A DNA stretch of 64,000 bases, from the NCBI RefSeq assembly GCF_027257155.1, contig NZ_JAPWDU010000005.1, positions 496,001-560,000 on the forward strand, in the 5' to 3' direction. The notes below the pieces were generated by a model, which had not been told where the DNA came from, did not search any database, and saw nothing but the letters and a program-made list of their open reading frames with translations. The DNA is from Cerasicoccus sp. TK19100. Lineage in GTDB: Bacteria > Verrucomicrobiota > Verrucomicrobiia > Opitutales > Cerasicoccaceae. Below, piece by piece: positions 35,115 to 43,660 of this stretch. The position numbers and the translations under genes were made by a program. The first letter of the stretch is position 1, and each line of letters begins with the position of its first letter.

Positions 35115-35831
35115 CTACCGACTGGTTGGGTCTTTTCGCAATTCGTATTTCAATCTGCTGTGAGGCTTTATAGATTGAGAGATATAGCCCTCGAGTCGGG
35201 ACTCGTCTGACGAATTAATGTAAATCTCTATTTGATCTTCGTTATACTCGACCACTGGGATTTCTCCAAATTCTTCCCTTACCAAGAATTCATTTAGTTC
35301 TTTGCAAATGCCTTCGACTATTTTCGCATCAGTTTCGTCGAATTCTCTTTCTGTTGAGCATGATATGAAAAAGTGTGTGCAGAATGCATACTCGCCATGC
35401 TGTTCTTCAGCTGTATTCCATTTCTTTCCTTTCAATATGCCAATTGTTGCTAGAATAGATGGGATGCCGAATGCGCAGAATCCCAGTATTGCGTTCCAAG
35501 GAGTCGCATCTGACTTCCTTTGGCTGGGAGTAAGCTCCATGCCTTCTAAGAAGAACGTGTCGATAAAATACCATAGGTAGGCGGCAGGGACACTTACCGT
35601 GATAACGAGTATCGCTTTCCCAAAGCGCTTAGAGTCAATTCCAACTAGAAGCCCAGACAAGCAGCATGCTGAAAAGACTACCGCCATTAAATAAGCAGCA
35701 GTTTTGTCTTCGGGTGTGCTAACTGTGGTGATATAAGGAAATAAGAAGATGCAGATGATTAACCAAGGTGCCAACATGAAGAAAAGCACGCGGCTACCGA
35801 ATATTCGGAAGTAGTGGTGGTTTTCTTTCAT
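35115..35831 (-). CDS. Unknown membrane protein with soluble C-terminal domain
   Basis: The frame is open from 35978, but ATG at 35831 (MKENHHYFRIFGS) has a better upstream GGGTAAG and avoids an unlikely leader, giving 238 residues. Four hydrophobic segments follow: VLFFMLAPWLIICIFLF, then YLMAVVFSACCLSGLLVG, ILVITVSVPAAYLWYF and a segment near ILGFCAFGIPSILATIG. The last 85 residues are soluble, with EFDETDAKIVEGICKELNEF and VEYNEDQIEIYINSSDES. I do not recognise the family. It is low in GC and lies beside the DUF4160/DUF2442 pair and a repeat-rich gap, suggesting an accessory patch. Confidence 0.6.
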   Translation of the reverse strand: MKENHHYFRIFGSRVLFFMLAPWLIICIFLFPYITTVSTPEDKTAAYLMAVVFSACCLSGLLVGIDSKRFGKAILVITVSVPAAYLWYFIDTFFLEGMELTPSQRKSDATPWNAILGFCAFGIPSILATIGILKGKKWNTAEEQHGEYAFCTHFFISCSTEREFDETDAKIVEGICKELNEFLVREEFGEIPVVEYNEDQIEIYINSSDESRLEGYISQSIKPHSRLKYELRKDPTSR

Positions 35832-36209
35832 TCGTTTCTTACCCAACAGCATTTTTAAAGCGACGAAAACGTCACAGAACAAAATGATGTTGTTGTGTTG
35901 CTTAGAGACAATAGGCCGAGAGCAGATACGCACTGCTGGAGGAAGTTGGCGTATGAACGAGAGGTTAGGCTTACGCACTCGTATAGTAAAGCGCTTTTGA
36001 ACGAATCCAATAAAACGTGATAAGCCTAAAGGTGTGAACTTTCGATCACTCTCCGAGAGGCTTGTTGGTCAAGTGCCAAGATTCCGTATTCAGGGCAAAG
36101 CGGGTAGTGCTTTGGAAAGAATGACGGCCTGGAGTTACATAAAACAAGCCCTTGTGTTACACCAACTTACGCCCCCGAGTCAGACCAACACACGCACTTG
36201 TTCTGACTG

Positions 36210-36295
36210 AAGCGTCGGCGACGCTCCGGGGAAGTGTCGGCGACACTTCGAGCTACAGTCGGCGACGCTTGGTCGCACAGTCGGCGATACTTCGG
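36210..36295. repeat. Cluster of four TCGGCGA-centred palindromes
   Basis: The copies are AGCGTCGGCGACGCT, AAGTGTCGGCGACACTT, AGTCGGCGACGCT and AGTCGGCGATACT. The first two are perfect odd-centred palindromes whose outer bases differ in step (GCGTCG/CGACGC against GTGTCG/CGACAC), and the latter two are half-decayed. Spacing is roughly 20-27 bases. Confidence 0.72.
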
Positions 36296-36432
36296 CTACT
36301 CTTTTTACCTGTGGATGCGCGACTTTTCACCGCGTTTAATGTGTCAGGGATGGGGTGGTTTCGCAAGCATCGATGCGGGGCTGTTGTTGATTTATTGGCT
36401 GTTTTTGCATGCTGGGTGTCGTTGAGGTTTAT

Positions 36433-36565
36433 GGAGTGCGCCAGCCCTCTGGCGCTTTAGGATTTTGCGGGCGGGGTGAGGATTTGCGGCTCGCAGTGAT
36501 TGGTATTGGTTTCAGGTCGTGAGCTGCGTTGAAAATGCTAAAGCGGCAGAGGGCTGCCGCACTCT
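36433..36565. repeat. Paired 28-base palindromic elements in inverted orientation
   Basis: The left arm 36433-36460 and right arm 36538-36565 are reverse complements with three mismatches. Each arm is itself a hairpin: GCGCCAG/CTGGCGC with loop CCCT on the left, GCGGCAG/CTGCCGC with loop AGGG on the right. Two of the mismatches are the two sides of one base pair inside this small stem, so they compensate. The layout is REP/BIME-like. Confidence 0.78.
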
Positions 36566-36752
36566 ATAGCGGTGGGGCAATTTTTGCGGGGGAGGTGAGT
36601 CGGGTGGTTTTCCGGATGCATTCGGGGCGATCGGTGTCATAATGTTTTCTACTGTCGGGGGTGGCTGGAGCTTGGCCGAACTTTAACCTTTAACCTTCGG
36701 CGGTTCCCCGCCAATGTGGCCGTTCCTATTCACCACAACACAAGACCAAGAC

Positions 36753-37499
36753 ATGTATAAGATTGTTTTGCTGCGCCATGGCGAAAGCCAATGGAATCTG
36801 GAAAACCGCTTCACGGGCTGGACGGACGTCAACCTGACGGCTGAAGGCGAAAAGCAGGCGCGCGCCGCTGGCGAAGTCCTCAAGAAGGAGGGCTTTAAGT
36901 TCGACGTGGCCTACACGTCGGTGCTCACCCGCGCGATCCGCACGCTCAACCTCGCTCTGGAGGAAATGGGCCTCAATTACATTCCCGTGATCAAGCACTG
37001 GCGCCTGAACGAGCGTCACTACGGTGCCCTGCAGGGCCTCGACAAGGCTGAGACCGCCGCCAAGCACGGCGAAGACCAGGTCAAGATCTGGCGCCGCAGC
37101 TACGACATTCCGCCGCCACCGCTGGAAGAGTCCGACGAGCGCCACCCGGCCAACGAGCCGCAATACGCCGACCTGCCCAAGGACGACAAGCCCGCCACCG
37201 AGTGCCTCAAGGACACCGTGGAGCGCTTCCTGCCTTACTGGGAAGTTGAGATCAAGCCGCAGGTCGCCGCTGGCAAGAGCGTAGTCATCGCCGCGCACGG
37301 CAACAGCCTCCGCGCCCTTTACAAGCACCTTGCCAAGGTGTCCGACGACGACATTATCGGCGTCAACATCCCTACGGGCATGCCGCTGGTTTTCGAGCTC
37401 GATGAAAACTTCGAGACCCAGAAGTTCTACTATCTGGGCGATCCGGAAGCGGTGAAGGCCGCGATGGAAGCCGTCGCCAACCAGGGCAAGGCCAAGTAA
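36753..37499 (+). CDS. gpmA: 2,3-bisphosphoglycerate-dependent phosphoglycerate mutase
   Basis: ATG at 36753 gives 248 residues starting [20 protein letters not shown]-like, so the catalytic RHGE histidine is at residue 9. [17 protein letters not shown], then [17 protein letters not shown] and [17 protein letters not shown] follow, with the second histidine in [16 protein letters not shown]. The YDIPPPPL loop and [12 protein letters not shown] end complete the dPGM pattern. It interconverts 3- and 2-phosphoglycerate in glycolysis. A terminator follows at 37523, so the gene is a single unit. Confidence 0.96.
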   Translation: MYKIVLLRHGESQWNLENRFTGWTDVNLTAEGEKQARAAGEVLKKEGFKFDVAYTSVLTRAIRTLNLALEEMGLNYIPVIKHWRLNERHYGALQGLDKAETAAKHGEDQVKIWRRSYDIPPPPLEESDERHPANEPQYADLPKDDKPATECLKDTVERFLPYWEVEIKPQVAAGKSVVIAAHGNSLRALYKHLAKVSDDDIIGVNIPTGMPLVFELDENFETQKFYYLGDPEAVKAAMEAVANQGKAK

Positions 37500-37522
37500 G
37501 CGCGTTTCTCGTTACAAATTTC

Positions 37523-37561
37523 AACGGCGGATGTCCAAAATGGCATTCGCCGTTGTTTTTC
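37523..37561 (+). terminator. Rho-independent terminator after gpmA
   Basis: AACGGCGGATG (37523-37533) pairs with CATTCGCCGTT (37544-37554), one pair being G-T, and GTTTTTC follows. It sits 23 bases after the gpmA stop and rules out translation starts of the next gene at 37531. Confidence 0.82.
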
Positions 37562-37602
37562 AACGAGTTGACGCCGCCGCCGTCATTGTTACCTTTTTAG
37601 CT

Positions 37603-38130
37603 ATGTTAACCAAGCTCAGTCAGCTGTTTAAGCGCGATCCCAAGCCGGAAACGCCCGAGGAGGAAGTCCAGGGTGACGATTCCGAAGAGGGCGAAGATGA
37701 GCGCGTCTATGCCCGCGACGAGCGCGACACCAACTCCTGGCTCGGCGTGGGGCTGGATGGCGTATTGGCCGAGCGAACCGAGGCCGGGATTCAGGGCGAA
37801 ATCGGCCCGCTGATCCCGGATATGAAGGCCCGCGTGCGCGACTGGGTGAAGTATAAGCGTATCAAGGTCAAGGTGTTAACGCCGCGCTGCTTCACCGAAG
37901 AGGGCGCTGCCGAGGTCCGCGCCTGGCTGGATGCGCATGGCTTGGACTATGTGGAGTGCACGCATGCGAAAGACCTGCACATGGTTGAGTTTTGGGATGA
38001 CTACGCGGTGCAGGTCATTTCGAACCTGGGCGTGAGCGTAGGGAAATCTCCTCATCAGCTGGATGTTGTCCCGGCAGAAGACAGTCCCGAAATACCGGAA
38101 ACCCCTGATAATGCTAACGTAACAAAATAA
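37603..38130 (+). CDS. HAD-like protein lacking the nucleophilic aspartate
   Basis: ATG at 37603 is chosen because upstream starts fall in the gpmA terminator; this gives 175 residues. After an acidic, low-complexity N-terminus (about 45 residues) comes LGVGLDGVLAER, which aligns with HAD motif I (DLDGTL) but has Gly50 where the nucleophilic Asp should be. VKVLTPRCF corresponds to motif II, and HMVEFWDDYAVQVISNLG to the DD motif IV. Loss of the first Asp should abolish phosphatase activity, so a binding or structural role is likely. It is followed by a TPR protein gene 75 bases later. Confidence 0.6.
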   Translation: MLTKLSQLFKRDPKPETPEEEVQGDDSEEGEDERVYARDERDTNSWLGVGLDGVLAERTEAGIQGEIGPLIPDMKARVRDWVKYKRIKVKVLTPRCFTEEGAAEVRAWLDAHGLDYVECTHAKDLHMVEFWDDYAVQVISNLGVSVGKSPHQLDVVPAEDSPEIPETPDNANVTK

Positions 38131-38205
38131 TTCCGGCACCGTGGGCGTTTGAAAGTTGACGCCCTAGGTGATAAGTCTACCTTTAGAATTTTCTACCTAT
38201 TCGAT

Positions 38206-39624
38206 ATGAGCGACACCCTTACCGAAGAATCCATCAACCAACTTGATCCACGCCTGCGCAAGCAAATCGAAGGCGCCCGTAAGAATTTGAGCAAAAACCC
38301 GTCGATCGTCATCACGGTTTGCATGAACATTCTGGAACGCCACCCCGGCTGCCTGGATCTGCGCAAGCTTTTGCGCCAAGCGCAGGAGCGCGCCAAGTCT
38401 GGCAAGACCAGCGGTATGAGCAAGTTTATCGGTAAGGTAACCAGCGCACCCTTTGCCCAAAAGGCGAAGAAGGGCATCGAAAAAGACCCGGTCGCCGTGA
38501 TGACACAGGCCGAGAAGAGCATTACCGACAACCCGAGCCTGCCGTTGGGACACCGTCTGCTAGGCCAGGCTGCCGAGAAGCTGGAGCTTTGGGAAACCGC
38601 AGTTTTCGCTTACGAGAAATTGGTCGAAGTCGACAAGACTGAGGAAAACCAAATCATGCTCGCCAATGCGTTGATCCATGCCAAGCGCCCGAAGGAAGCC
38701 ATTTTGATCGGTGACCGCATTCTCCACGCCAATGCCGCCTGTGAAGCGGCGCAGGAGCTGGTGCGCCGTGCATCCGTCGCCGAGTCGATGGACCGAGGCA
38801 AGTGGGAAGAAGAGGGCGGCTTCCGCGACAAGCTGGCCGACGAAGAAAAGGCGATCGAGCTGGAGCAGCAGGCCCGTGTGGTTAACGACGAAGACACGGT
38901 CGAAAAGCTCGTTGGCAAGAACCTCAAGCTCCTCGAAGCCGAGCCGGAAAACCTCACGCTTTACCGCGAAATAATCAACGGCTACCGCACGATCGGCAAC
39001 TACACCAAAGCACTGGATTACATTCGCAAGGCCCGCACCACATCCGCCGGCTCGAGTGATCCGACGCTTGAGCGCATGGAGATCGACATGAATCTCTCCA
39101 TCAAGCGCAGCGAAGTTGAAGCGCTGGAGCAGAAGCTCGAAGCCGAGCCGGACAACGAAGCCATTCAGGCGGAGCTGGTCGAGCTCAAGGCCCAGGAGCA
39201 CAAGTTCAAGCTGGAGAACGCCTTGCGCATCGTGGAGAAGTATCCAAACGATTATGGCGCACGCTACGATCTGGGCCTCTTGTTCTTCGAAGAGGGCAAT
39301 TACGACAAGGCGATGGGTGAGTTCCAGAAGGCCACTCGCAACCCAAAGGTCCGCGTGAAGGCGATCATGATGCTTGGCCGTTCGATGGCCGCCAAGGGCA
39401 TTTACGATATGGCCGTTCAGCAGTTTGAGGAAGCCAAGAAGGAGCTGAAGCTCATGGATGAAACCAAGAAGGAAGTCATCTACGAGCTGGCCAGCGCCCA
39501 CGAGGAAAACGGTGACATGGAAAAGGCGATCGCAGAGTACAAGATCATCTACTCCAACGACATCGGCTATCGTGACGTGGCGGACAAAATCAACAATTTC
39601 TACACTCAGAAGAACAACGCTTAA
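38206..39624 (+). CDS. Tetratricopeptide repeat protein
   Basis: ATG at 38206 gives 472 residues beginning MSDTLTEESINQLDPRLRKQ. TPR-like helix pairs occur throughout, for example HRLLGQAAEKLELWETAVFAY, then REIINGYRTIGNYTKALDYI, YDLGLLFFEEGNYDKAMGEF and ELASAHEENGDMEKAIAEY. A highly charged coiled-coil stretch spans about 290-345. No signal peptide or membrane segment is seen, so it is cytoplasmic and probably a scaffold. A short hairpin follows the stop. Partners are unknown. Confidence 0.8.
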   Translation: MSDTLTEESINQLDPRLRKQIEGARKNLSKNPSIVITVCMNILERHPGCLDLRKLLRQAQERAKSGKTSGMSKFIGKVTSAPFAQKAKKGIEKDPVAVMTQAEKSITDNPSLPLGHRLLGQAAEKLELWETAVFAYEKLVEVDKTEENQIMLANALIHAKRPKEAILIGDRILHANAACEAAQELVRRASVAESMDRGKWEEEGGFRDKLADEEKAIELEQQARVVNDEDTVEKLVGKNLKLLEAEPENLTLYREIINGYRTIGNYTKALDYIRKARTTSAGSSDPTLERMEIDMNLSIKRSEVEALEQKLEAEPDNEAIQAELVELKAQEHKFKLENALRIVEKYPNDYGARYDLGLLFFEEGNYDKAMGEFQKATRNPKVRVKAIMMLGRSMAAKGIYDMAVQQFEEAKKELKLMDETKKEVIYELASAHEENGDMEKAIAEYKIIYSNDIGYRDVADKINNFYTQKNNA

Positions 39625-39683
39625 GGAGCGTTCTCTGCTCCATCTGACTTGACGCCCAAGTGGCTAAGGCGTGTAGTGTGCGC

Positions 39684-40148
39684 ATGAATAAAGCATGCCG
39701 TATTGCCGTCTTTAGCCTACTTATCGTAGTTAACGCAGATTTGTTTGCCGGGGCATCCGGCGGTTTTCTTGAGCGCCGTCGATTAGATCGCATTGAAATT
39801 GCGGATAATCGTTTCAATGCCCCTGAGCGCGTCACGCTCAATGTGCAGTACCGTGTTCCGGTTGTGGAGACGCTCGGATACTTGGCTGCGTTTTATCCAG
39901 ACAGCCAGAAGCTGATGACGATTAGCCAGAAGCTGCGCCCGATCGCCAACCGCGTGGAAGAGCTGTCCGGCGATAGCTTTGAGGGCCGCACCTTTCCCGC
40001 GGATGTCGACGCCGAGTGCAAGCAGTTGCGCCAGCAGATGATGGCAGACGTGAAGGCCGTTTATGGTCAGGAAGCGGTGACGCGTATCGAGAGTTACATC
40101 GAGCGCAAATACGGCTCCTTGAGCACTGGCTTGTTCGGCGATTTGTAA
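39684..40148 (+). CDS. Small exported protein of unknown function
   Basis: ATG at 39684 gives 154 residues; the upstream GTG at 39660 adds nothing typical. A signal peptide is visible as RIAVFSLLIVVNADLFAGASG. The mature part is charged and mostly helical, with ERVTLNVQYRVPVVETLGYL and KQLRQQMMADVKAVYGQEAVTRI. I do not recognise a family. It ends at a strong bidirectional terminator shared with the PstS-like gene. Confidence 0.65.
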   Translation: MNKACRIAVFSLLIVVNADLFAGASGGFLERRRLDRIEIADNRFNAPERVTLNVQYRVPVVETLGYLAAFYPDSQKLMTISQKLRPIANRVEELSGDSFEGRTFPADVDAECKQLRQQMMADVKAVYGQEAVTRIESYIERKYGSLSTGLFGDL

Positions 40149-40174
40149 GCGCTCGAACGAAATTCGATTTACAA

Positions 40175-40207
40175 AAAAGCGGCTCGGAGGAATCCCGGGC
40201 CGCTTTT
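40175..40207. terminator. Bidirectional terminator between convergent genes
   Basis: AAAAGCGGCTCGG (40175-40187) pairs with CCGGGCCGCTTTT (40195-40207), with one G-T. The A-run on one side and T-run on the other let it serve both the exported protein gene and the minus-strand PstS-like gene. Confidence 0.88.
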
Positions 40208-40232
40208 GTTTTATGTGATGTATTTTGCCTGC

Positions 40233-41375
40233 CTAGAGGCCAAGTGACGCCAGTTGCTCTTTCGCCGTGGCTGAGCTGACGGGGAAGTAACCGTTCTTCT
40301 CGACTTTGTCCTGGCCCTGATCGCTGTAAACGTAGCGAATGAACTCGGCGTGCAGCGTTTTGGGCTCGGAGCCGGGGCGGTGGTTGAAGGTGAGGAAGAG
40401 ATTGCGCGAAAGCGGATAGGTGCCGTTGACCGCGTTGGTCTGGTTGGCAGCGACGTAGGAACCGCCGTCGGACAGCGGAGCCACGGCGACGTTTGGCGTC
40501 TTGTAGCCAAAGCCGCTGTAGCCGATGCCGTAGGGGTCATTTTCCACGGAGCGAACCACTTCTTCGGAGCCGGCCAGCTCACGATTGCTGGACTTGAAGT
40601 CGCCCTTCTTGAGGACTTCGTCCTTGAAGAAGCCGTAGGTGCCGGAGGCGCTGTTGCGGCTGTAAACATTGATCGGCTTGTTGGCCCAGGAGCCGGTCAG
40701 GCCGAGGTCACCCCAAGTCTTGATGTCCTGACTGTAGCCACGGCGACGGGTGGAGGAGAAGATCGCATCGAGCTCAGACATCGACAGGCCGCGGTCCTTG
40801 ATCGGGTTGTCCGGGTGGACATAGACGGCGAGCGCGTCAATGGCGACGGGCATGGAGGTCGGCGCATAGCCGAACTTTTGCTGAAACTTCTCTGCTTCGG
40901 CTGGCTTGACGGCGCGGCTCATTGGGCCAAAGTCCGAACGGCCTTCAACTAGAGCAGGAATCGCGGTGGAGGAGCCCTTACCCTCGTGAATCACGCGGAT
41001 GCCCGGGTGGTAGTTTTTGAAGTCCTTTTCCCAGTCGGCGACGATGCCGTCCATGGTGTCCGAACCGATGGAGCGCAAGCGGCCGCGAACAGCGTCTTCC
41101 GGCGCGTAATGCGGGAGGGACGGGTAAACCGGTGCCACGGGCTGCACGCTGGTCGTGCGCACGGTGGTGCTCGGTGCCGACTCGTCGAAGTAAGACTTGG
41201 AAGGCGTGGACGTGGTGGTCGCGTAGGCGGTTTGGGTCTGCATCGGCTCGGAAGCAGGTGCCGAGGATGCCGAGGAGTTATTGGAGGTGCTTTCGGTGCA
41301 ACCGGCGATGAACAGGCTGCCGAAGGCGCTCAGCAAGGCTGTCTGAACGATGCGTGTGATCGGATTGTTTTTCAT
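40233..41375 (-). CDS. PstS-like substrate-binding lipoprotein
   Basis: The 380-residue protein has a lipoprotein signal with lipobox LFIAGC (Cys26) and a low-complexity Ser/Thr-rich linker to about residue 90. The rest is a PBP2-like phosphate-binding domain: IRVIHEGKGSSTAIPALVEG, then RSDFGPMSRAVKPAEAE and YSRNSASGTYGFFKDEVL, which are the phosphate-contact regions of PstS. No pstC, pstA, pstB or phoU is adjacent. Instead it lies 25 bases downstream of the roadblock/SUMF1 gene, so it is likely part of that operon. It may sense phosphate rather than feed a transporter. Confidence 0.82.
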   Translation of the reverse strand: MKNNPITRIVQTALLSAFGSLFIAGCTESTSNNSSASSAPASEPMQTQTAYATTTSTPSKSYFDESAPSTTVRTTSVQPVAPVYPSLPHYAPEDAVRGRLRSIGSDTMDGIVADWEKDFKNYHPGIRVIHEGKGSSTAIPALVEGRSDFGPMSRAVKPAEAEKFQQKFGYAPTSMPVAIDALAVYVHPDNPIKDRGLSMSELDAIFSSTRRRGYSQDIKTWGDLGLTGSWANKPINVYSRNSASGTYGFFKDEVLKKGDFKSSNRELAGSEEVVRSVENDPYGIGYSGFGYKTPNVAVAPLSDGGSYVAANQTNAVNGTYPLSRNLFLTFNHRPGSEPKTLHAEFIRYVYSDQGQDKVEKNGYFPVSSATAKEQLASLGL

Positions 41376-41400
41376 GAATTTTTCTCGTTGGGTTTGCTGG

Positions 41401-43347
41401 TTACAAATCGCTGACGACGAGCACCGGGCGGAAGCCGATGTATTCGGTGCTCACGACGGGGGAGGCTTCGCTGCGGTTGGCGCTGCGGGCCAGGGGGGCG
41501 TCGTCAATAAAGGATCCGCCGCGGACAATTTTCATGGCCAGATCGACGCGGCCTTCGGTCTCGGATGGGCCAGCCGGGTCGGTCTGGGGGCCGGCCGGGT
41601 AGGGCGCGCTCCAGTCGGCGGTCCACTCGGCGACGTTGCCGTGCATGTCATAGAGACCCCATTCGTTGGGGTTGCCCACGGAGCCCACGGCGGCAATGGC
41701 GTCCAGGCCTTCACCGGTGGGGTCGTAGATGTTGGCGTCGCGGCTGGTCAGGCGGTTCGAGCCGTTGTTGTAAGGCGTGGTGGTTCCAGCCCGCGCGGCG
41801 TATTCCCACTCAGCTTCGGTGGGAAGGCGGTAGGTTTGATTGTCCATGGCGCTCAGGCGCTCGCAAAATTCGTTGGCCTGCTCCCAGGTAATGCTGTGCA
41901 TCGGTAGGGTCGCTCCTACCAGCTCGGCGTCTACGCCGTCCAGCTTGGCGCGGTTGCCCATCACTTTTTGCCATTGCTCCTGAGTGACTTCGGTCGTGGC
42001 AATGAAGTAACCCTTCGTAATGGTGACAGCGGTCTGCGTTTCGTCGTTGTCGCGGAAGGCTTCGTTCTCGGGCGAGCCGCGGTTGAACTTACCCGGAGGC
42101 GCGTAGGCGAGCTTCATGCCGAGGGCGTTGGTCATAACTTCGCCTGGCTTGAAACGATTTTGGTAAATGTATTGCTGCGCCGTGGTGCTGGCAGGATCGA
42201 TCTGCAAAACCTTCTGGTAATACTCAAGCGCTGCCGGGACGTTGTTGTTGTCCGCGGCTTTACTGGCCAGGCTGTTTAATTGGCTGAGCAGGTCGCTTTT
42301 GATTTGCGGGATTTTGCTCTTCTGGCTGCTGATGGACTGGACCGCGGTGCTGTAGTTGCCGTTGGCGGCTTCCTGTTTCGCCTGCTTGATTTCGTTCTCA
42401 ATGTTGATCCACTGCTGCGTCGGGTAGTTGCGGATGTCTTCCAGGCCCGCTTGAGCAATGGCGTCATTAAAGTTCGTTTGGCTCGCGGTGACGGCTGCCT
42501 TGCCGTAGGAGATGGCGGACTCATTCCAGAGCTCGTTGGCCTGCTCGTAATTGCCAGCGTTAAAGGCCTGCAGAGCAGATTGTTTATTGGCCAGGGCACG
42601 CGCCATATTCATGGCGTCCAGGTTGTCCGCGTTTTGTTGGTTGGCGATTTTGGCCAATGCCTCGGCACGGTCGCGGGCGATTTCTGCCGTAGCTTCCGTG
42701 ATCTCGGCAGAGCTGGCTGTTTGCTTCTCCGTCGGCTTGGCAGGGGCGGCTGCTGGTGTGGTTTCTGAGGCTGGCTTGGCCTCAGCTATCGCGGGCGCTG
42801 GCGTGGTTTCTTCCTTGCCGCCACCCAGGGTGAACGCGACGCCGGCACCCACCAAAATGAGCACAATGACGATGGCGATAATCGCGCCGACGGGCGGGCC
42901 GGACTTTTTCTGCGGAATGGGGCTCGCGGTTGCGCCTTCGCCGGTTTCGCTAATTTTAAGAAAGACGGTTTCGCCCTTTTTTGATTTTTCCCGGACGATT
43001 CCGGAAGTGTCTGATTTAGCCATGGATTGTCGGTGTTTGCTGAAAGCGTTTTCGATTGAAAGAATATCCGCGCCTTGTCGGCACATGACGGTGATTAGGC
43101 GGTTGTCGGTCCGCGTGAGGTAGAGGTGGCCCGACGCATAGCGCAGCAATACGCAAAAGGATTGCGGGTAGTAACTGTCGATGGCGTAAAAACAATTGAG
43201 AATCCAGGTAGCGAACTCCGTGCGCTTGATGCGGTTGGCGTAGGGGCCCAGATCCTGCGACATGACGGCACCGTTGACGTCCATCACCACGTATCCATCG
43301 ACCCCCTTGGTCTTCCCAATGGTGTCGCGTATGTAGTTAAGCTCCAT
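41401..43347 (-). CDS. Roadblock-like / TM / helical / SUMF1 (FGE-like) membrane protein
   Basis: The 648-residue protein has four parts. Residues 1-105 look roadblock/LC7-like (GKTKGVDGYVVMDVNGAVMS and HLYLTRTDNRLITVMCRQGAD). One membrane segment follows at about 151-174 (PVGAIIAIVIVLILVGAG). A periplasmic helical, TPR-like region spans about 210-395, with ALQAFNAGNYEQANELW and ALEYYQKVLQIDPASTT. The C-terminal 250 residues are a SUMF1 domain: EVTQEQWQKVMG, then RLPTEAEWEYAARAG and GNVAEWTADW with VRGGSFIDDA. The catalytic cysteines of true FGE are missing near the end (ANRSEASPVVSTEYIGFRPV), so it should not mature sulfatases. The start overlaps the upstream roadblock-like gene by 11 bases. 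Confidence 0.75.
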   Translation of the reverse strand: MELNYIRDTIGKTKGVDGYVVMDVNGAVMSQDLGPYANRIKRTEFATWILNCFYAIDSYYPQSFCVLLRYASGHLYLTRTDNRLITVMCRQGADILSIENAFSKHRQSMAKSDTSGIVREKSKKGETVFLKISETGEGATASPIPQKKSGPPVGAIIAIVIVLILVGAGVAFTLGGGKEETTPAPAIAEAKPASETTPAAAPAKPTEKQTASSAEITEATAEIARDRAEALAKIANQQNADNLDAMNMARALANKQSALQAFNAGNYEQANELWNESAISYGKAAVTASQTNFNDAIAQAGLEDIRNYPTQQWINIENEIKQAKQEAANGNYSTAVQSISSQKSKIPQIKSDLLSQLNSLASKAADNNNVPAALEYYQKVLQIDPASTTAQQYIYQNRFKPGEVMTNALGMKLAYAPPGKFNRGSPENEAFRDNDETQTAVTITKGYFIATTEVTQEQWQKVMGNRAKLDGVDAELVGATLPMHSITWEQANEFCERLSAMDNQTYRLPTEAEWEYAARAGTTTPYNNGSNRLTSRDANIYDPTGEGLDAIAAVGSVGNPNEWGLYDMHGNVAEWTADWSAPYPAGPQTDPAGPSETEGRVDLAMKIVRGGSFIDDAPLARSANRSEASPVVSTEYIGFRPVLVVSDL

Positions 43348-43660
43348 TGTTGAGATCCAGTAGGCGCTCCAGAGAGTCCTGGTGTATCACGCCGATACGG
43401 CGGTCACTGCATTCGGCGAATGAAACGGCGTCCTTCGGTTGGATGACATGCATGTCCTGCATCTGGTCCAGGCCCAGGCTTTGCCCGAGCATTTTGCCAA
43501 TGCGCACAAAGTCTGCGGTGGCGGATGTTAAGTCGCTATCGGGTGCTCCCCGGGTTGCGGCGACCGCGCCATCGATACGCAACTCGACCATACTACGCAT
43601 GCCGGTCTTGGACCGAAGTTTGCGCAGAATCTGGCTCTCGTTGACAGATAACTTACCCAT
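43337..43660 (-). CDS. Small roadblock/LC7-like protein
   Basis: ATG at 43660 is preferred over 43702, giving 107 residues starting MGKLSVNESQILRKLRSKTG. The pattern MRSMVELRIDGAVAATRG, then ADFVRIGKMLGQSLGL and MHVIQPKDAVSFAECSDRRIGVI fits the helix-sheet-helix of roadblock domains as in MglB, though similarity is weak and my call is from pattern alone. Roadblock proteins often dimerise and regulate small GTPases. The gene overlaps the roadblock/SUMF1 gene by 11 bases, so they are translationally coupled and may heterodimerise. Confidence 0.5.
   Translation of the reverse strand: MGKLSVNESQILRKLRSKTGMRSMVELRIDGAVAATRGAPDSDLTSATADFVRIGKMLGQSLGLDQMQDMHVIQPKDAVSFAECSDRRIGVIHQDSLERLLDLNNGA

Larger units (their letters stand above)
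35832..36752. other. 921-base gap filled with repeats, no supported gene
   Basis: Small frames at 36152-36460 and 36234-36425 run through palindromic repeats and have no family resemblance, so I do not call them. The stretch holds the four-copy TCGGCGA palindrome cluster (36210-36295) and the paired palindromes at 36433-36565. Its last 80 bases precede gpmA and should contain that gene's promoter. Nothing resembling a tRNA was seen. Confidence 0.55.

Noticed and set aside
36152-36460. Small gene in the gap before gpmA
   Set aside because: The frame runs through palindromic repeats, lacks a ribosome binding site and shows no protein-like pattern.
40233-41375. Part of a Pst phosphate transporter operon
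   Set aside because: No permease, ATPase or phoU gene lies on either side; the neighbours are a SUMF1 protein and a terminator.
41401-43347. Functional formylglycine-generating enzyme serving the window's sulfatases
   Set aside because: The SUMF1 domain lacks the active-site cysteines expected near its C-terminus.
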